Assembly (NCBI GenBank): GCA_963977105.1
Contig: CAXBNI010000005.1
Location: forward strand, 1 to 64,000
From: UBA2705 sp963977105
GTDB lineage: Bacteria; Pseudomonadota; Alphaproteobacteria; Micavibrionales; Micavibrionaceae
Direction of reading: 5' to 3'
Length of the DNA stretch: 64,000 bases
The notes under the pieces were generated by a model. That model worked only from the letters and a program-made list of their open reading frames with translations. It had not been told where the DNA came from and searched no databases. Numbering within the stretch: position 1 is the stretch's first letter; every line of letters begins with the position of its first letter. The translations under genes and the position numbers were made by a program. Positions 54,918 to 63,999 of this stretch are shown here, piece by piece.

Positions 54918-55603
54918 TGCGCGTTCGCAGGGCGCACCGTTAAATCAATGGCATAGAGCATATTGACCGCGGCCTTTGCCGGGCTTTCCGGATGCGCATT
55001 TAAATACTCGCTTGCATTTAGAAAGTCACAGCCCGCCTGCACGTAAGCGCCGCAGTTTTCGTTATTCAGCGCGACATTGCTCATCACCGTACACGGCGAA
55101 CTAATTTTAACTTTGGTAATGTCTTGCATACTACATTTATCAGAAAATATTGCTAAATCGATGTTATTGGGAATCTCATCAACGCTTTCTAAATGCGCCG
55201 CAATAATGGGGTCATCGCCAATCAGGCTACGCGCCTCCACCGCTTTTTCTACATCCGTGAATACAATGCCATCTGCCTTGGATTGCGCAGCGAGTGACAA
55301 TGAATCGCGCACCAAAAGCACTAAACCACTATGCGATGTAATCGCCTGAAGTCCTTCTAAGATCTTCAGCGATTCTGCCGCGTTGCCTTCTGCGACAAAC
55401 TCAATAATATGGGCGTTTTTCTCATAAGGTGAAGCGTTAATAGCAAGAATCGCCATACGCAAACGGCGCACCATATCAAGCGCGGTTTTTTCATCCCCTG
55501 CACCAAAAGCAGATTCGTTGATCGTCCAGAAAAGACCCGAAGGCGGCGCGCCTTTTTTCTTATCCTTGTTCCAGTTTTCTTCGTTCATATTCCACCATTT
55601 CAT
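54914..55603 (-). CDS. ThiE/TenI-like TIM-barrel protein, degenerate
   Basis: A 229-residue protein with a pattern recalling thiamine phosphate synthase: LVLLVRDSLSLAAQSKADGIVF (given in part) in place of the ThiE RDxxxLAxxxxADGVHLGQ block, and a C-terminal AYVQAGCDFLNASEY. The ThiE residues after ADG are replaced (IVFTD), and the diphosphate-binding GxSxH-type segment is not seen, so it may not make thiamine phosphate. Start ATG 55603 or 55588. The role is uncertain. Confidence 0.5.
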   Translation of the reverse strand: MKWWNMNEENWNKDKKKGAPPSGLFWTINESAFGAGDEKTALDMVRRLRMAILAINASPYEKNAHIIEFVAEGNAAESLKILEGLQAITSHSGLVLLVRDSLSLAAQSKADGIVFTDVEKAVEARSLIGDDPIIAAHLESVDEIPNNIDLAIFSDKCSMQDITKVKISSPCTVMSNVALNNENCGAYVQAGCDFLNASEYLNAHPESPAKAAVNMLYAIDLTVRPANAH

Positions 55604-55669
55604 AACGAACCCGTAAGCGTTTCAGCTGGCCTTCGGGCAAGAGACCGTTAACGCCACCAGCAAGCCATA

Positions 55670-56455
55670 TCAAACACATAGGTTGCCGCTTTTATAGCGC
55701 TCAAGGCCTTTATAAAACACACTCCGCGCTATAAATGCAAATAGAAATGCCGCGCCATATAATGGCACAAGTAGTGCCAAACTCTGCTGCGTATAAATCA
55801 TAACAGGCAGCAGGCCCATAAAACCAACGGGCAACACTGTAAAGATAATCACCTTTGCCACAGCAGGGAAGCCATGCTGCGGCATAGAAGATAAAATAAT
55901 AATAAACTCAAATAAGGCATCCGAAAGCGACGCTGAGTTTGTCTTCCAAAATCCGATGCTTTGGACAATAATAATCATCGATATAAACAGCACCGAAGCT
56001 GCAATGACGCAAGCCAGAAAAAACAACCACTCGACCATATTAAACTGCGCGACATAACACATAATCATCACCCCAGTTAGCATATCTCCCGTGCCCTGCA
56101 CACGGCAATTTGAAAACACCGCAGATATTAAGACGCTACCCGGACGGCAAAGATATTTATCAAGTTCACCGCGGTCAATAATCTGGTTTAAAATATATCC
56201 GCCGCCACATAAAAATGATGTCAGGCCAAAGGCCGTACACACTACCCCCGTAAGCACCATCATTTCACGCAGCGTCCAGCCATTTAAATTATCCGCATAG
56301 GCAAAAAACATCACCCAAATCATCAAGAACATAATGTTTTGCACGAACATCAGCAGCGCAGGAATGTAACTCACCATCCCCGCCCGTAAAGCTTCGAGCG
56401 TATTGGCGCGTAACACGGCCTTAATATAAGTCATTTGATTAAAGTTTTTGTTCAT
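55670..56455 (-). CDS. ABC-2 permease (COG4587/COG3694-like), second subunit
   Basis: About 261 residues with six membrane spans (MVSYIPALLMFVQNIMFL, MVLTGVVCTAFGLTSFL, VAQFNMVEWLFFLACVIAA and others). It belongs to the ABC2_membrane_6 (DUF990) type found as pairs with a COG4586 ATPase. I start at ATG 56455, one base after the stop of the upstream permease; an overlapping ATG at 56467 is the alternative. With the other two genes it makes an exporter of unknown substrate. Confidence 0.82.
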   Translation of the reverse strand: MNKNFNQMTYIKAVLRANTLEALRAGMVSYIPALLMFVQNIMFLMIWVMFFAYADNLNGWTLREMMVLTGVVCTAFGLTSFLCGGGYILNQIIDRGELDKYLCRPGSVLISAVFSNCRVQGTGDMLTGVMIMCYVAQFNMVEWLFFLACVIAASVLFISMIIIVQSIGFWKTNSASLSDALFEFIIILSSMPQHGFPAVAKVIIFTVLPVGFMGLLPVMIYTQQSLALLVPLYGAAFLFAFIARSVFYKGLERYKSGNLCV

Positions 56456-56456
56456 C

Positions 56457-57308
56457 TTATGCCCCATACTTGCCGATATGCCGCAGCGCACAGCCATGTA
56501 TCAATACACTCAAACCATATAAAGCGAACATCCAGAAAACTTCAATCGCAATCAAAGCACCCGCGCCAAAAGGCAGTACATTCAGCGCCATCGTTCCAGG
56601 AAAGAAAAATACAGCCGCAAATGGTAAAAATTTTGCGATATCATAAAACATTTCAGGATAAAGCGTGATCGGGAATAACAGCCCGCCAAGCAAAAAGCAC
56701 AGTTTTTGAACAATCCAATAAGCAGGCGCCGCTTCCCTAATCCATAAAGCCGTCAATGCCACCATGTAATTCATGCTGACGACGCAGAACAAAGCCCCCA
56801 TTGTCATGACAGCCGCCAATGCAACGCGCCCTGTGTCCATCACCCATTCACCCGTAATGAAATAAGCCGAAAGTAGTGCCATAGGGAAAAATACCGTCGC
56901 TTGCCCAAGCGCTTTGCCATACCACTGCGCAAAAGCGCGAAATTGATATGAGACAGGGCGCATCAACATTTGTTCAATCGCGCCTGATTTAATATCCATA
57001 TAGGCGTCATAGAATAAATGGCCACCGCAGAAAATAATGCATTCGGTTATTGCGATATACCAGACAAGGTTCGCATGATTATATAGCCCGCCGCCAAGCA
57101 CGGCATCAGGCACCATGCCCCAAATAATATGCCAGACCCATAAAATCATCAAAAACGATAAATATTTGCCAATAACATGGAAGCTATCTTTCAAGCGCTC
57201 CATATAACCGTTGATGAAAAAAAGCCCGCCAGAAGCAAAATAGCAGCGTAATATTTGCGCGCGACCAATATGATTTTTATCTCGGTGCTCCTGTTCACTG
57301 CGCATCAT
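56457..57308 (-). CDS. ABC-2 permease (COG4587/COG3694-like), first subunit
   Basis: About 283 residues with six membrane spans (SFLMILWVWHIIWGMVP, ITECIIFCGGHLFYDAY, VFFPMALLSAYFITGEW and others) and the DUF990-type segment DIKSGAIEQMLMRPVSYQF. The start at ATG 57308 overlaps the end of the ATPase gene by 14 bp, indicating tight translational coupling. It pairs with the following permease. Confidence 0.82.
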   Translation of the reverse strand: MMRSEQEHRDKNHIGRAQILRCYFASGGLFFINGYMERLKDSFHVIGKYLSFLMILWVWHIIWGMVPDAVLGGGLYNHANLVWYIAITECIIFCGGHLFYDAYMDIKSGAIEQMLMRPVSYQFRAFAQWYGKALGQATVFFPMALLSAYFITGEWVMDTGRVALAAVMTMGALFCVVSMNYMVALTALWIREAAPAYWIVQKLCFLLGGLLFPITLYPEMFYDIAKFLPFAAVFFFPGTMALNVLPFGAGALIAIEVFWMFALYGLSVLIHGCALRHIGKYGA

Positions 57309-58290
57309 CTGACCCCGTTTGCATGCCCACTTGGGCAGATTGCACATAGAGAAGCTGTATCAAAGCATCAAGCGGCATATTCTCAACGGAGAAATCCTGC
57401 ACGTTATATTGCGTCAATAATTCTGCAGTTACGCCGCGCAACGAGGCTTTGTTACGGTCAATTTTAATTTGTATCTTACGCGCGCTATCAAGCTCAACGC
57501 TGCAGCCATCGGGCAGCATAGCTAAATCTATTGGCGCGTCGCTGTAAAGGGTCAATATTTTATAACGGTCAAAATCTTCACGCAGCGTTTTTAACGGCGC
57601 GTCTTGTTTGATAACCCCATGGTCAATCATAATCACGCGCTGGCATATTTCTTCAATATCGCCGCTATCATGGCTGGTCAGCATAATGCTGGCTTTTTCT
57701 TCGCCTGCAAGACGTTTAAGATTATTACGCAGCGCGATTTTAGATTCAATATCAAGGCCAATGGTTGGCTCGTCCAAAAAGATGATCTTAGGACTATGCA
57801 GCAGTGAGGCCGCAATTTCACAGCGCATACGCTGACCCAATGACAATGAGCGCGCATTTTGTGTCATAAACGCATGTAAATCTAGCATTTCATCTAAGGC
57901 CGCAACACGGCTTTCAAGCGCCTTGCCTTCAACACCATACATCGCGCCCAGCAAACGGAAGCTATCCATCACGGGTAAATTTGCCCAAAGCTGAGAGCGC
58001 TGACCAAAAACAACGCCAATTTCTCTCGCTAGCTTTGGACGTTCATCCCATGGCGTATAACCCGCGACCTTAGCGCTACCACTATCGGGGTATAATATGC
58101 CCGTCAGCATTTTTAATGTCGTTGACTTACCCGCGCCATTAGGCCCAATAAACGCGACGCTTTCGCCTGCGTTTATTTCAAAAGAAATGTCTTTCACAGC
58201 TTCAAAAACAGATTTTTTCTTTTTTAAAAACCCTGTTTTTTCAACTCGATCAAAATTTTTAGATAGGCCTTCAACGCTTATAATACTCAT
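57295..58290 (-). CDS. ABC transporter ATP-binding protein (COG4586-like)
   Basis: A 331-residue ATPase. Walker A is IGPNGAGKSTTLKML at about 49-63, the signature is LSLGQRMRCEIAASLL, and Walker B is IIFLDEPTIGLDIES with the switch histidine in MLTSHDSGDIEE. The GFLKKKKSVFEAV insert near the start and the C-terminal domain fit COG4586. It leads the three-gene exporter operon, downstream of the acetyltransferase gene. Confidence 0.92.
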   Translation of the reverse strand: MSIISVEGLSKNFDRVEKTGFLKKKKSVFEAVKDISFEINAGESVAFIGPNGAGKSTTLKMLTGILYPDSGSAKVAGYTPWDERPKLAREIGVVFGQRSQLWANLPVMDSFRLLGAMYGVEGKALESRVAALDEMLDLHAFMTQNARSLSLGQRMRCEIAASLLHSPKIIFLDEPTIGLDIESKIALRNNLKRLAGEEKASIMLTSHDSGDIEEICQRVIMIDHGVIKQDAPLKTLREDFDRYKILTLYSDAPIDLAMLPDGCSVELDSARKIQIKIDRNKASLRGVTAELLTQYNVQDFSVENMPLDALIQLLYVQSAQVGMQTGSDDAQ

Positions 58291-58311
58291 ATTTACTACT
58301 CTTATATTTAC

Positions 58312-58722
58312 TTAGCCCTCACATCTAAAATATGGACTTGTTGCTTCAAAATATTTATAGGCGCCGTCACGTGTAAATTTATTCATTGCGGAGAAACCAC
58401 CCCGTCTTAGCGTATATTCCGCCGCCAAATTTGCATTTGGCGCCTTTGCGAAAAGCTTTATCAAACCTAAGTCTTCATAAGCATACTCTGCAAGCCGCTT
58501 AATAGCTTCAATGCTAAAGCCGTGCCCAGCATATCTTGTCTCGACGCTAACTTCAATCTCGCCGATAAGACCCTCCGCGCGCGCCTTCATATCAAGCGAG
58601 ATGCAGCCAACCGGCCTGCCGTTTTCACGATCAACAATATCAAACGTAGCCTTGGGCTGGCCGCAGGACTTTTTACTTCTTAGCGCCAACCGCCTTGAAA
58701 ATAATTTAAGATACTCAGACAT
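58312..58722 (-). CDS. GNAT-family N-acetyltransferase
   Basis: A 136-residue RimJ/RimL-like GNAT protein. The acetyl-CoA-binding region lies around EIEVSVETRYAGHGFSIEAI, and the later ANLAAEYTLRRGGF is the typical Asn-x-x-(S/A) segment near the C terminus. I start at ATG 58722 because GGAGG lies just before it; the frame extends to 58734. It is 21 bp upstream of the ABC ATPase gene and may share its operon. Substrate unknown. Confidence 0.82.
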   Translation of the reverse strand: MSEYLKLFSRRLALRSKKSCGQPKATFDIVDRENGRPVGCISLDMKARAEGLIGEIEVSVETRYAGHGFSIEAIKRLAEYAYEDLGLIKLFAKAPNANLAAEYTLRRGGFSAMNKFTRDGAYKYFEATSPYFRCEG

Positions 58723-58734
58723 AGTTTCCTCCAT

Positions 58735-59186
58735 TTTATTAAATGGAAGAGATGATAATCAAAACAATATTAGAAGGGGGGGGGTGATGTGATTGTCAGC
58801 TCTTCCGGTTTTCGTGAGCTGACATTTTATTAAGAATAAATTACAGCTTTTTTCCGCGTGGCATTTGAATTTGGCAATGATTGAGCGCCATAGATGCACG
58901 CATCTTATTTGAGCGCGCTGTAAAGCGCGGCCAAGAAAGAAGTGTTGCTGTAAGTGTGCAAATGTTCATTTTTCAAATTCAAATTAGCTGTTATCTAAAA
59001 GGTAATTTCTACCTCACATTATTAAGAAAAACATATTTTGCACTGCAAAATCAAGATCTTTTTTTCACGCAGCGCGGATGAAGCAACACTTTCAATGCCA
59101 AAAACGCCCAGTGCCCAGCCTTTTGTACTCCGCAAAGCAGCCATAACAACGTCCTGTAAACAATGTGTTTTATTCACAGTCACGAT
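58735..59186. other. non-coding stretch with a nine-base G run
   Basis: About 450 bp between the acetyltransferase start and the dotF terminator. It contains a run of nine G residues at 58776-58784. Short open frames occur on both strands near 59.0-59.2 kb, but they run into the terminator and lack ribosome binding sites. I see no RNA gene. Confidence 0.5.
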
Positions 59187-59214
59187 AAAAAAAGCCCCGC
59201 CAAAAGCGGGGCTT
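59187..59214 (-). terminator. rho-independent terminator downstream of dotF
   Basis: A perfect 9-bp stem (59192-59200 with 59206-59214, AAGCCCCGC arm) with a 5-nt loop, followed on the minus strand by a T run. It lies 25 bp after the dotF stop and ends the secretion operon. Confidence 0.87.
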
Positions 59215-59238
59215 AGAAAAAATTTATAAAACCGCAAA

Positions 59239-60474
59239 TTATTGCTTCACGCTACCTTGCGTACCTCGCACCATCCACACACCATTTTCAAGACCAATTG
59301 AACTAATACGCCCTAAGCCTTTAACAGTATCACCGACAGAGACCTTTTTAATGTCTGTACTACCTTCTTGTGCGATCCACGCCTCATTCTGCGCAATACC
59401 TTTAAGAACCCAGATAGCGGCGCGTTTCGGCGCTTTGTAAGCAGGCTTAACAGGCGTAACACGCGAAGGTCTTCGCGCAGTATCATTAGCCGAGATCTTC
59501 AGCTCTTTCTTAATCGAACGCAGCTCAGATGAAAGCTGAGATACGTCACTGCCACTTGCGCGTACCTTAGACAGCTCACGTTCTAAACGGTCAATCCGCG
59601 CAACAATATCATCCATCTGATTGGTAACGTTATCAAGCTTACGAAGTACTCTTTGCGAAGAAACGCCGCTTGTGGTTACAGGCGTCTCAACAACTGGTGC
59701 AATAGCTGCAGCAACAGGTGCCTTAACACTCTTCACAGGCATTTCCGGCGCGCTAATCGGCGCAGCGCCATCAAAATCAGGCATCGCCATAACCGGCTCA
59801 GGCGCTTCGATAGCAGGCATTTTAGGCGCAGAGCGCGTCGGCATAGCAATAGATGGCGTTGGTGCCATTATTGCTGGCATAGCAGGTGCCGCAATCACTG
59901 ATGGCTCAGGCGCAGAGAAATCAGGCATTGGCGTTAAGCCGCCTGTAGATGTACCGCCCATATCCATTTTTGGAAATTCGATCGAATCAACATCGCCATC
60001 ATTCGCCGGCACAGCATCATCATCCATAACCATTGCCGTTGGCATTGGTGGCATCGCGCCCATGTCCATTGACGTAGAGTTTACATCTGGCATTGCAGAC
60101 GTTGATAGCGCCGCCATATCAGAAGGTTGATTATTCATTTGGCCATTACCAGCTTGGTTCGCAGCCATATTTTGCTGCCCTTGCCCATTGCTGCCTGGCG
60201 TTTTACCACCAAGAACAGTGAAATATAGCGCGCCGCCTGCACCGCCCAAAAGAATAAGAATAAAGAGAAGCTTACCAAGCCCGCCTTTTTTCTTAGCTTT
60301 TTCTGGCTTAGATTGACCTGTTGTTTCAAGCGAGTCCGCGTTTTCGTCCCAATCTTCAAAGTCTTCATCCCAATCATCACCGGCATCCGAATCAAGGTCA
60401 TCCATTAAATCTTCATCTAAATCCATGTCTAGATCATCAAATTCATCTTCAAAATTGTTTTCATCACTCATCAT
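59239..60474 (-). CDS. dotF: DotF/IcmG-like type IVB secretion protein
   Basis: A 411-residue inner-membrane protein in the position of DotF (IcmG), directly after DotG. The first 60 residues are extremely acidic. One membrane span lies at about 67-90 (LGKLLFILILLGGAGGALYF). A long Pro/Ala/Met-rich linker follows. A coiled coil at about 275-325 (LDNVTNQMDDIVARIDRLE) leads to a small C-terminal domain (NEAWIAQEGST, then VSVGDTVKGLGRISSIG) that matches the DotF pattern of R/E-AWL, V-x-x-GD and G-x-V-x-x-I. Legionella DotF is shorter (about 270). In Legionella it is part of the core-complex periphery. Confidence 0.7.
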   Translation of the reverse strand: MMSDENNFEDEFDDLDMDLDEDLMDDLDSDAGDDWDEDFEDWDENADSLETTGQSKPEKAKKKGGLGKLLFILILLGGAGGALYFTVLGGKTPGSNGQGQQNMAANQAGNGQMNNQPSDMAALSTSAMPDVNSTSMDMGAMPPMPTAMVMDDDAVPANDGDVDSIEFPKMDMGGTSTGGLTPMPDFSAPEPSVIAAPAMPAIMAPTPSIAMPTRSAPKMPAIEAPEPVMAMPDFDGAAPISAPEMPVKSVKAPVAAAIAPVVETPVTTSGVSSQRVLRKLDNVTNQMDDIVARIDRLERELSKVRASGSDVSQLSSELRSIKKELKISANDTARRPSRVTPVKPAYKAPKRAAIWVLKGIAQNEAWIAQEGSTDIKKVSVGDTVKGLGRISSIGLENGVWMVRGTQGSVKQ

Positions 60475-60517
60475 GACTGCACTTTCATATCTTTTTATAT
60501 TGAATATAAGAAACTAT

Positions 60518-60549
60518 AAAAAAACAGGCCTATAAGCAAGGCCTGTTTT
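60518..60549 (-). terminator. intrinsic terminator between dotG and dotF
   Basis: A 10-bp stem (60521-60530 with 60540-60549, AAAACAGGCC arm) with a 9-nt loop. Read on the minus strand it is followed by about seven T residues. It lies 27 bp after the dotG stop and before the dotF start, so it should reduce or stop read-through into dotF. Confidence 0.8.
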
Positions 60550-60575
60550 ATTTCTGTATCGATTTCTCCGCGCAA

Positions 60576-62054
60576 TTAACGCGGCAGTAAATTCAAGCTG
60601 CTTGGGTCAAATCCAGCCGGCACTGCGCCCGCTGTATTCATTGGCGCGGCACTGCTTGCCCCAAAAGGAGAAACCCCGCCTAGATTTGCACCTGGTGCGC
60701 CAATACGTGAACTCTCATAAACAGCATCAACAAACAAAATCCCCATAGGCGTGCCTGCAGCTACGCGGACAAGAATTTCAGTATCTTCACCTTCTTCAAG
60801 TAACAAATCCGTAACGATAGTTGACGCTTCACTTACGCCTTTCAGAAGCTCTTGGTTTAAATCAAGATCTTCAGTTTCCTGCGCGACCGTTTCACCAGTT
60901 GTACTACTAATAACGCTTGTCGTACCGCCTTCAGTCACGGCCTCTGCAACGCCCTCGATAAATTTAGACGCAGCAGGTAGGAAAATGCGTTTAAAATAAC
61001 GGTGATCAACTTCCGTTGCTAAACCCGGTAGAGATGTTTCCGGATCAACCGCAACGCCGTTAACTGGATATGTTTTGCCGTCCTTGATAATCTTGTCAAA
61101 AGACAAAACAATATGCTCATCTTCTCGGCTAAAACTACCAAGAATTTTAGAGCCTTCAAAATGCCCAGTAAGCACGCGCGCCATTACAACGGCGGGGACA
61201 TCTGAGTTTGCCTCAATAAGAAGCTGACTATAAAGAATATCACCAGGAACAATTAATGGCTCTTCTTCTTCCATCATCGTGGTTTGCATACCGTTCATAC
61301 CATTGGCGTTATTAACGCCAGCGCCCGTACCAAAAGTATTGCCGTTAGTGATCATGCCGCTTTGCTGACGATACGCCAGGCCGTTATAATAAGCCTCTTC
61401 GCTCGTTACGCTCATGCGGTCCATAGGGCGATACTCATGGCGCTGCGCAACCATAGCCATTTGTTCCATCATTGCATTGGAAAGTTTTCCAAGCGCCTGT
61501 TTGCGGGCATCTTTATTAGGGTCTTCTTGGCGTGGCATTGCAGCCATCGCGCGCTGATTTTGAATTTCCATTAAACGGCGGCGCTTATTGTCATCTTCCT
61601 GACGACGCATACGTTTTTCCTGTAATTCTTTCCATTGCGCCATTGGATCTTCTTTTTCATCGACTTCGCGTGCCGTCGGCGCAATCACAGTCTTGATCGG
61701 GTCAACAGGCACAGGTACGAAACTATCTTGGTCTTCAACAGCCTCTTCAAAGTCCTGCTGGTTCCGCGTTTCAAGCGCTTCTCTGTATGTATCCGTAACC
61801 TCTTCACCAACAGCCCCACGAACATTCGAAGATTGCCCTGTTGAAATAGCAGAGTTTTCAATCTTTACATCGTCGCTACCGAAGATATTTACGCTAATAA
61901 TAATCACAACCAAGCCCACAATTATCACCCCGAACTTAAACATCGGGTTTTTGCGCCAAAGCTCTTTTATACTTTGGCCACTTTGAAAATCAGCATCTGA
62001 ATCGAATTCATCAACACCTTCAAACTCATCATCAAATTGGTCTTCATTACTCAT
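60576..62054 (-). CDS. dotG: DotG/IcmE-like type IVB secretion protein
   Basis: A 492-residue VirB10-like protein of the Dot/Icm core complex. An acidic N-terminal tail (28 residues) precedes one membrane span at about 40-60 (FGVIIVGLVVIIISVNIF). The C-terminal DotG domain is clear: GDILYSQLLIEANSDVPA, then VLTGHFEGSKILGSF, VDPETSLPGLATEVDHRYF, FLPAASKFIEGVAEA and RVAAGTPMGILFV. It is less than half the length of Legionella DotG (about 1048), lacking the large repeat region between the span and the C-terminal domain. It would bridge inner and outer membranes. Confidence 0.9.
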   Translation of the reverse strand: MSNEDQFDDEFEGVDEFDSDADFQSGQSIKELWRKNPMFKFGVIIVGLVVIIISVNIFGSDDVKIENSAISTGQSSNVRGAVGEEVTDTYREALETRNQQDFEEAVEDQDSFVPVPVDPIKTVIAPTAREVDEKEDPMAQWKELQEKRMRRQEDDNKRRRLMEIQNQRAMAAMPRQEDPNKDARKQALGKLSNAMMEQMAMVAQRHEYRPMDRMSVTSEEAYYNGLAYRQQSGMITNGNTFGTGAGVNNANGMNGMQTTMMEEEEPLIVPGDILYSQLLIEANSDVPAVVMARVLTGHFEGSKILGSFSREDEHIVLSFDKIIKDGKTYPVNGVAVDPETSLPGLATEVDHRYFKRIFLPAASKFIEGVAEAVTEGGTTSVISSTTGETVAQETEDLDLNQELLKGVSEASTIVTDLLLEEGEDTEILVRVAAGTPMGILFVDAVYESSRIGAPGANLGGVSPFGASSAAPMNTAGAVPAGFDPSSLNLLPR

Positions 62055-62095
62055 GAACTTAATCCTGTAACATTATATATTAAAACTTAAACAAA

Positions 62096-63298
62096 TTATT
62101 GCGTATCATCTTCTGTAAGACTTGCACGCACCATTTTACCACCATCAGAAAGAAGCAAGATCGGTGCAGAATTTAATTCATAAACATTCATACCGTCACC
62201 CGACTTAACTGAACTATTCCAGCCCGGTGAAAGCAATGTTAATGGTGTACGGACATAAACCAACCCATCGACCTTATAAGCCTTTGTCCGTCTATCCGCC
62301 CCAGTGACAACTAAACGTTCCGCAGATTCAGGTGGCAGGCCATCCAAAATACTTGCAAGTGACGCGTTGCCGCCTGCGGCAATACTCAAGGATGAGTTAA
62401 TCAAAGGCGCATTGGCTTCTGGGCCATATTCAGGGATACGTAAATCGAGGCGGTAGTAAACACGGTCGCGGCGCGTATTTAAACCAATGACCACAGGTGT
62501 TTTCAAGCCAATCAAGCGAATTGACATGTTACCTTTTGCATGGTGCGTTGTTGGCGTAATTCTGAAAATACTTTCGCCTTGACCTGGCTTAATAATATCA
62601 AACTCACCAGCCCAAGTCATATCTTTTACAGGCCAAGGTTGCCCCGTGACATCCACAATAGAAACAGTTGTAACTGTGCCCATAGCAACGTCAATCACAT
62701 CAGGCGTGTGACCTGGGTCTAGAGATAATGTTTTCAAACCGACCTCTGGTGTCGGTGTATTGTACATAATGGTATCTATGGCTTGACGGTTTTCATCATA
62801 GAGCTGCATAAAGCGTCTGATTTCTTCAGGTTTTAACGGGAACATGCTATCTGTCGCAATGCCATAAGCTTCGTCGTAGAACTGCTTCTTTTCTTTTTCC
62901 CCACGTAACTTCAGTTGCTCTTCACGAGAAAGACCGCCAACTTCGTCTGCAGACAAACCCGGTAATGGTGGAGGTTGGTTGACACCGCCGCGCATATTAC
63001 CCTGTGGCAATGACAAGCCTGGAAGCGTCGGTGCATTCGCCATGTTAGGCTGCGCCATTGTATTCGGCACGGCCTGTTGGTTTTGATTTTCAGCCTTTGG
63101 CTGCGGCAAACTATTTAGCAAGCTTTCAAAGCTACCCATATTAGGAGCCGAAGATTCACTTGCACTCGGCGCCGATACACTTGGCGGCGGTGGTAAATCT
63201 TGTGCGGCCACGGGACCAGAAGAAAATGCGAGCAAAGCTGAGGTAGCTGTGAGAACAGATACATATTTCACATTTCTAAAACTATTGAGAAAAACCAT
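62096..63298 (-). CDS. dotH: DotH/IcmK-like type IVB secretion protein
   Basis: A 400-residue protein with a signal peptide (SVLTATSALLAFSSGPVAAQ, cleavage near residue 33) and a Pro/Gln-rich linker. The conserved DotH (IcmK) region is clear: PLKPEEIRRFMQLYDENR, then VTTVSIVDVTGQPWPVKD, YRLDLRIPEYGPEA, ASILDGLPPESAERL and TLLSPGWNSSV. DotH forms the outer-membrane-associated ring with DotC and DotD in Legionella (about 360 residues there). It is 41 bp upstream of dotG on the same strand. dotC and dotD are not in the window. Confidence 0.92.
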   Translation of the reverse strand: MVFLNSFRNVKYVSVLTATSALLAFSSGPVAAQDLPPPPSVSAPSASESSAPNMGSFESLLNSLPQPKAENQNQQAVPNTMAQPNMANAPTLPGLSLPQGNMRGGVNQPPPLPGLSADEVGGLSREEQLKLRGEKEKKQFYDEAYGIATDSMFPLKPEEIRRFMQLYDENRQAIDTIMYNTPTPEVGLKTLSLDPGHTPDVIDVAMGTVTTVSIVDVTGQPWPVKDMTWAGEFDIIKPGQGESIFRITPTTHHAKGNMSIRLIGLKTPVVIGLNTRRDRVYYRLDLRIPEYGPEANAPLINSSLSIAAGGNASLASILDGLPPESAERLVVTGADRRTKAYKVDGLVYVRTPLTLLSPGWNSSVKSGDGMNVYELNSAPILLLSDGGKMVRASLTEDDTQ

Positions 63299-63477
63299 TG
63301 AAAATTTACCTTAAATAACACCTGAGAACAAGGAAACATAAAAATTACACATCGTAGACAATGCATTTGCCCATAAAGCCTAATTCCTAGCTGCCCCCCT
63401 GTCATTAATAAAAAACATTTTATCCCACATTGCCCACATTGTTTGTCTCGCAAATCAATATTAAGCAACGATAAGAC

Positions 63478-63999
63478 TTAACCATAGAAAGAAATCCACT
63501 GCTCAATACCCACACCATTCGGGCTTTCAAGTTTAGGAACACGCACAACAGTAAGCGTCACACGCAAAGAATCTGTTTTACGCTGAGAGCCTGACTGATA
63601 CGTCACAATAAGCGGGATCTCGATACGCCACGAATAACGGCCATTTTCAAGCCCCTCCCAGAGAAGTACTGGCGCGGCGCGCGGCGCGGCCGTAACAACC
63701 TGCCTGTTGTTCTGCACCATTTCCAAAATACTGGAACGCTCAAGCGCTGTAGTGAAGCTTTCCCAGCCCGTACGCGTAAAGTTACGAGAAGATTCCTGCA
63801 AGCGGCGACGGTAATCATGGAAACCAAAGGTCAGAACCTCTGTTGCCGCCTGTGCAACCCAAGACATCAGCGCAGGGTTAGATAAGTTTGGTTGCGATAG
63901 CGACACCATCGGCACTAAACGACCGTCAACCGTTGTCGCAAAATACCTATCCTGCGGTTGGTGCACACTAATAACATAGTACATTGCACCAATCAGCAT
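63478..63999 (-). CDS. dotI: DotI/IcmL-like type IVB secretion protein, cut by the window edge
   Basis: The last 173 residues of a DotI (IcmL) protein. The visible part starts inside or just after the membrane span (LIGAMYYVISVHQ). The periplasmic domain follows: DRYFATTVDGRLVPMVSLSQ, then MSWVAQAATEVLTFGFHDYR, FTRTGWESFTTALERS and WRIEIPLIVTYQSGS. DotI is a VirB8-like inner-membrane protein. The ATG at 63999 is most likely internal, since the family has a cytoplasmic segment before the span; the gene should continue past the window. The 179-bp gap to dotH may hold a further promoter. Confidence 0.88.
   Translation of the reverse strand: MLIGAMYYVISVHQPQDRYFATTVDGRLVPMVSLSQPNLSNPALMSWVAQAATEVLTFGFHDYRRRLQESSRNFTRTGWESFTTALERSSILEMVQNNRQVVTAAPRAAPVLLWEGLENGRYSWRIEIPLIVTYQSGSQRKTDSLRVTLTVVRVPKLESPNGVGIEQWISFYG

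Noticed and set aside
59022..59237. Short frames on both strands next to dotF
   Set aside because: They run through the dotF terminator and lack ribosome binding sites.
63423..63441. Nine-base direct repeat CCCACATTG between dotI and dotH
   Set aside because: Too short and only two copies; it could occur by chance.
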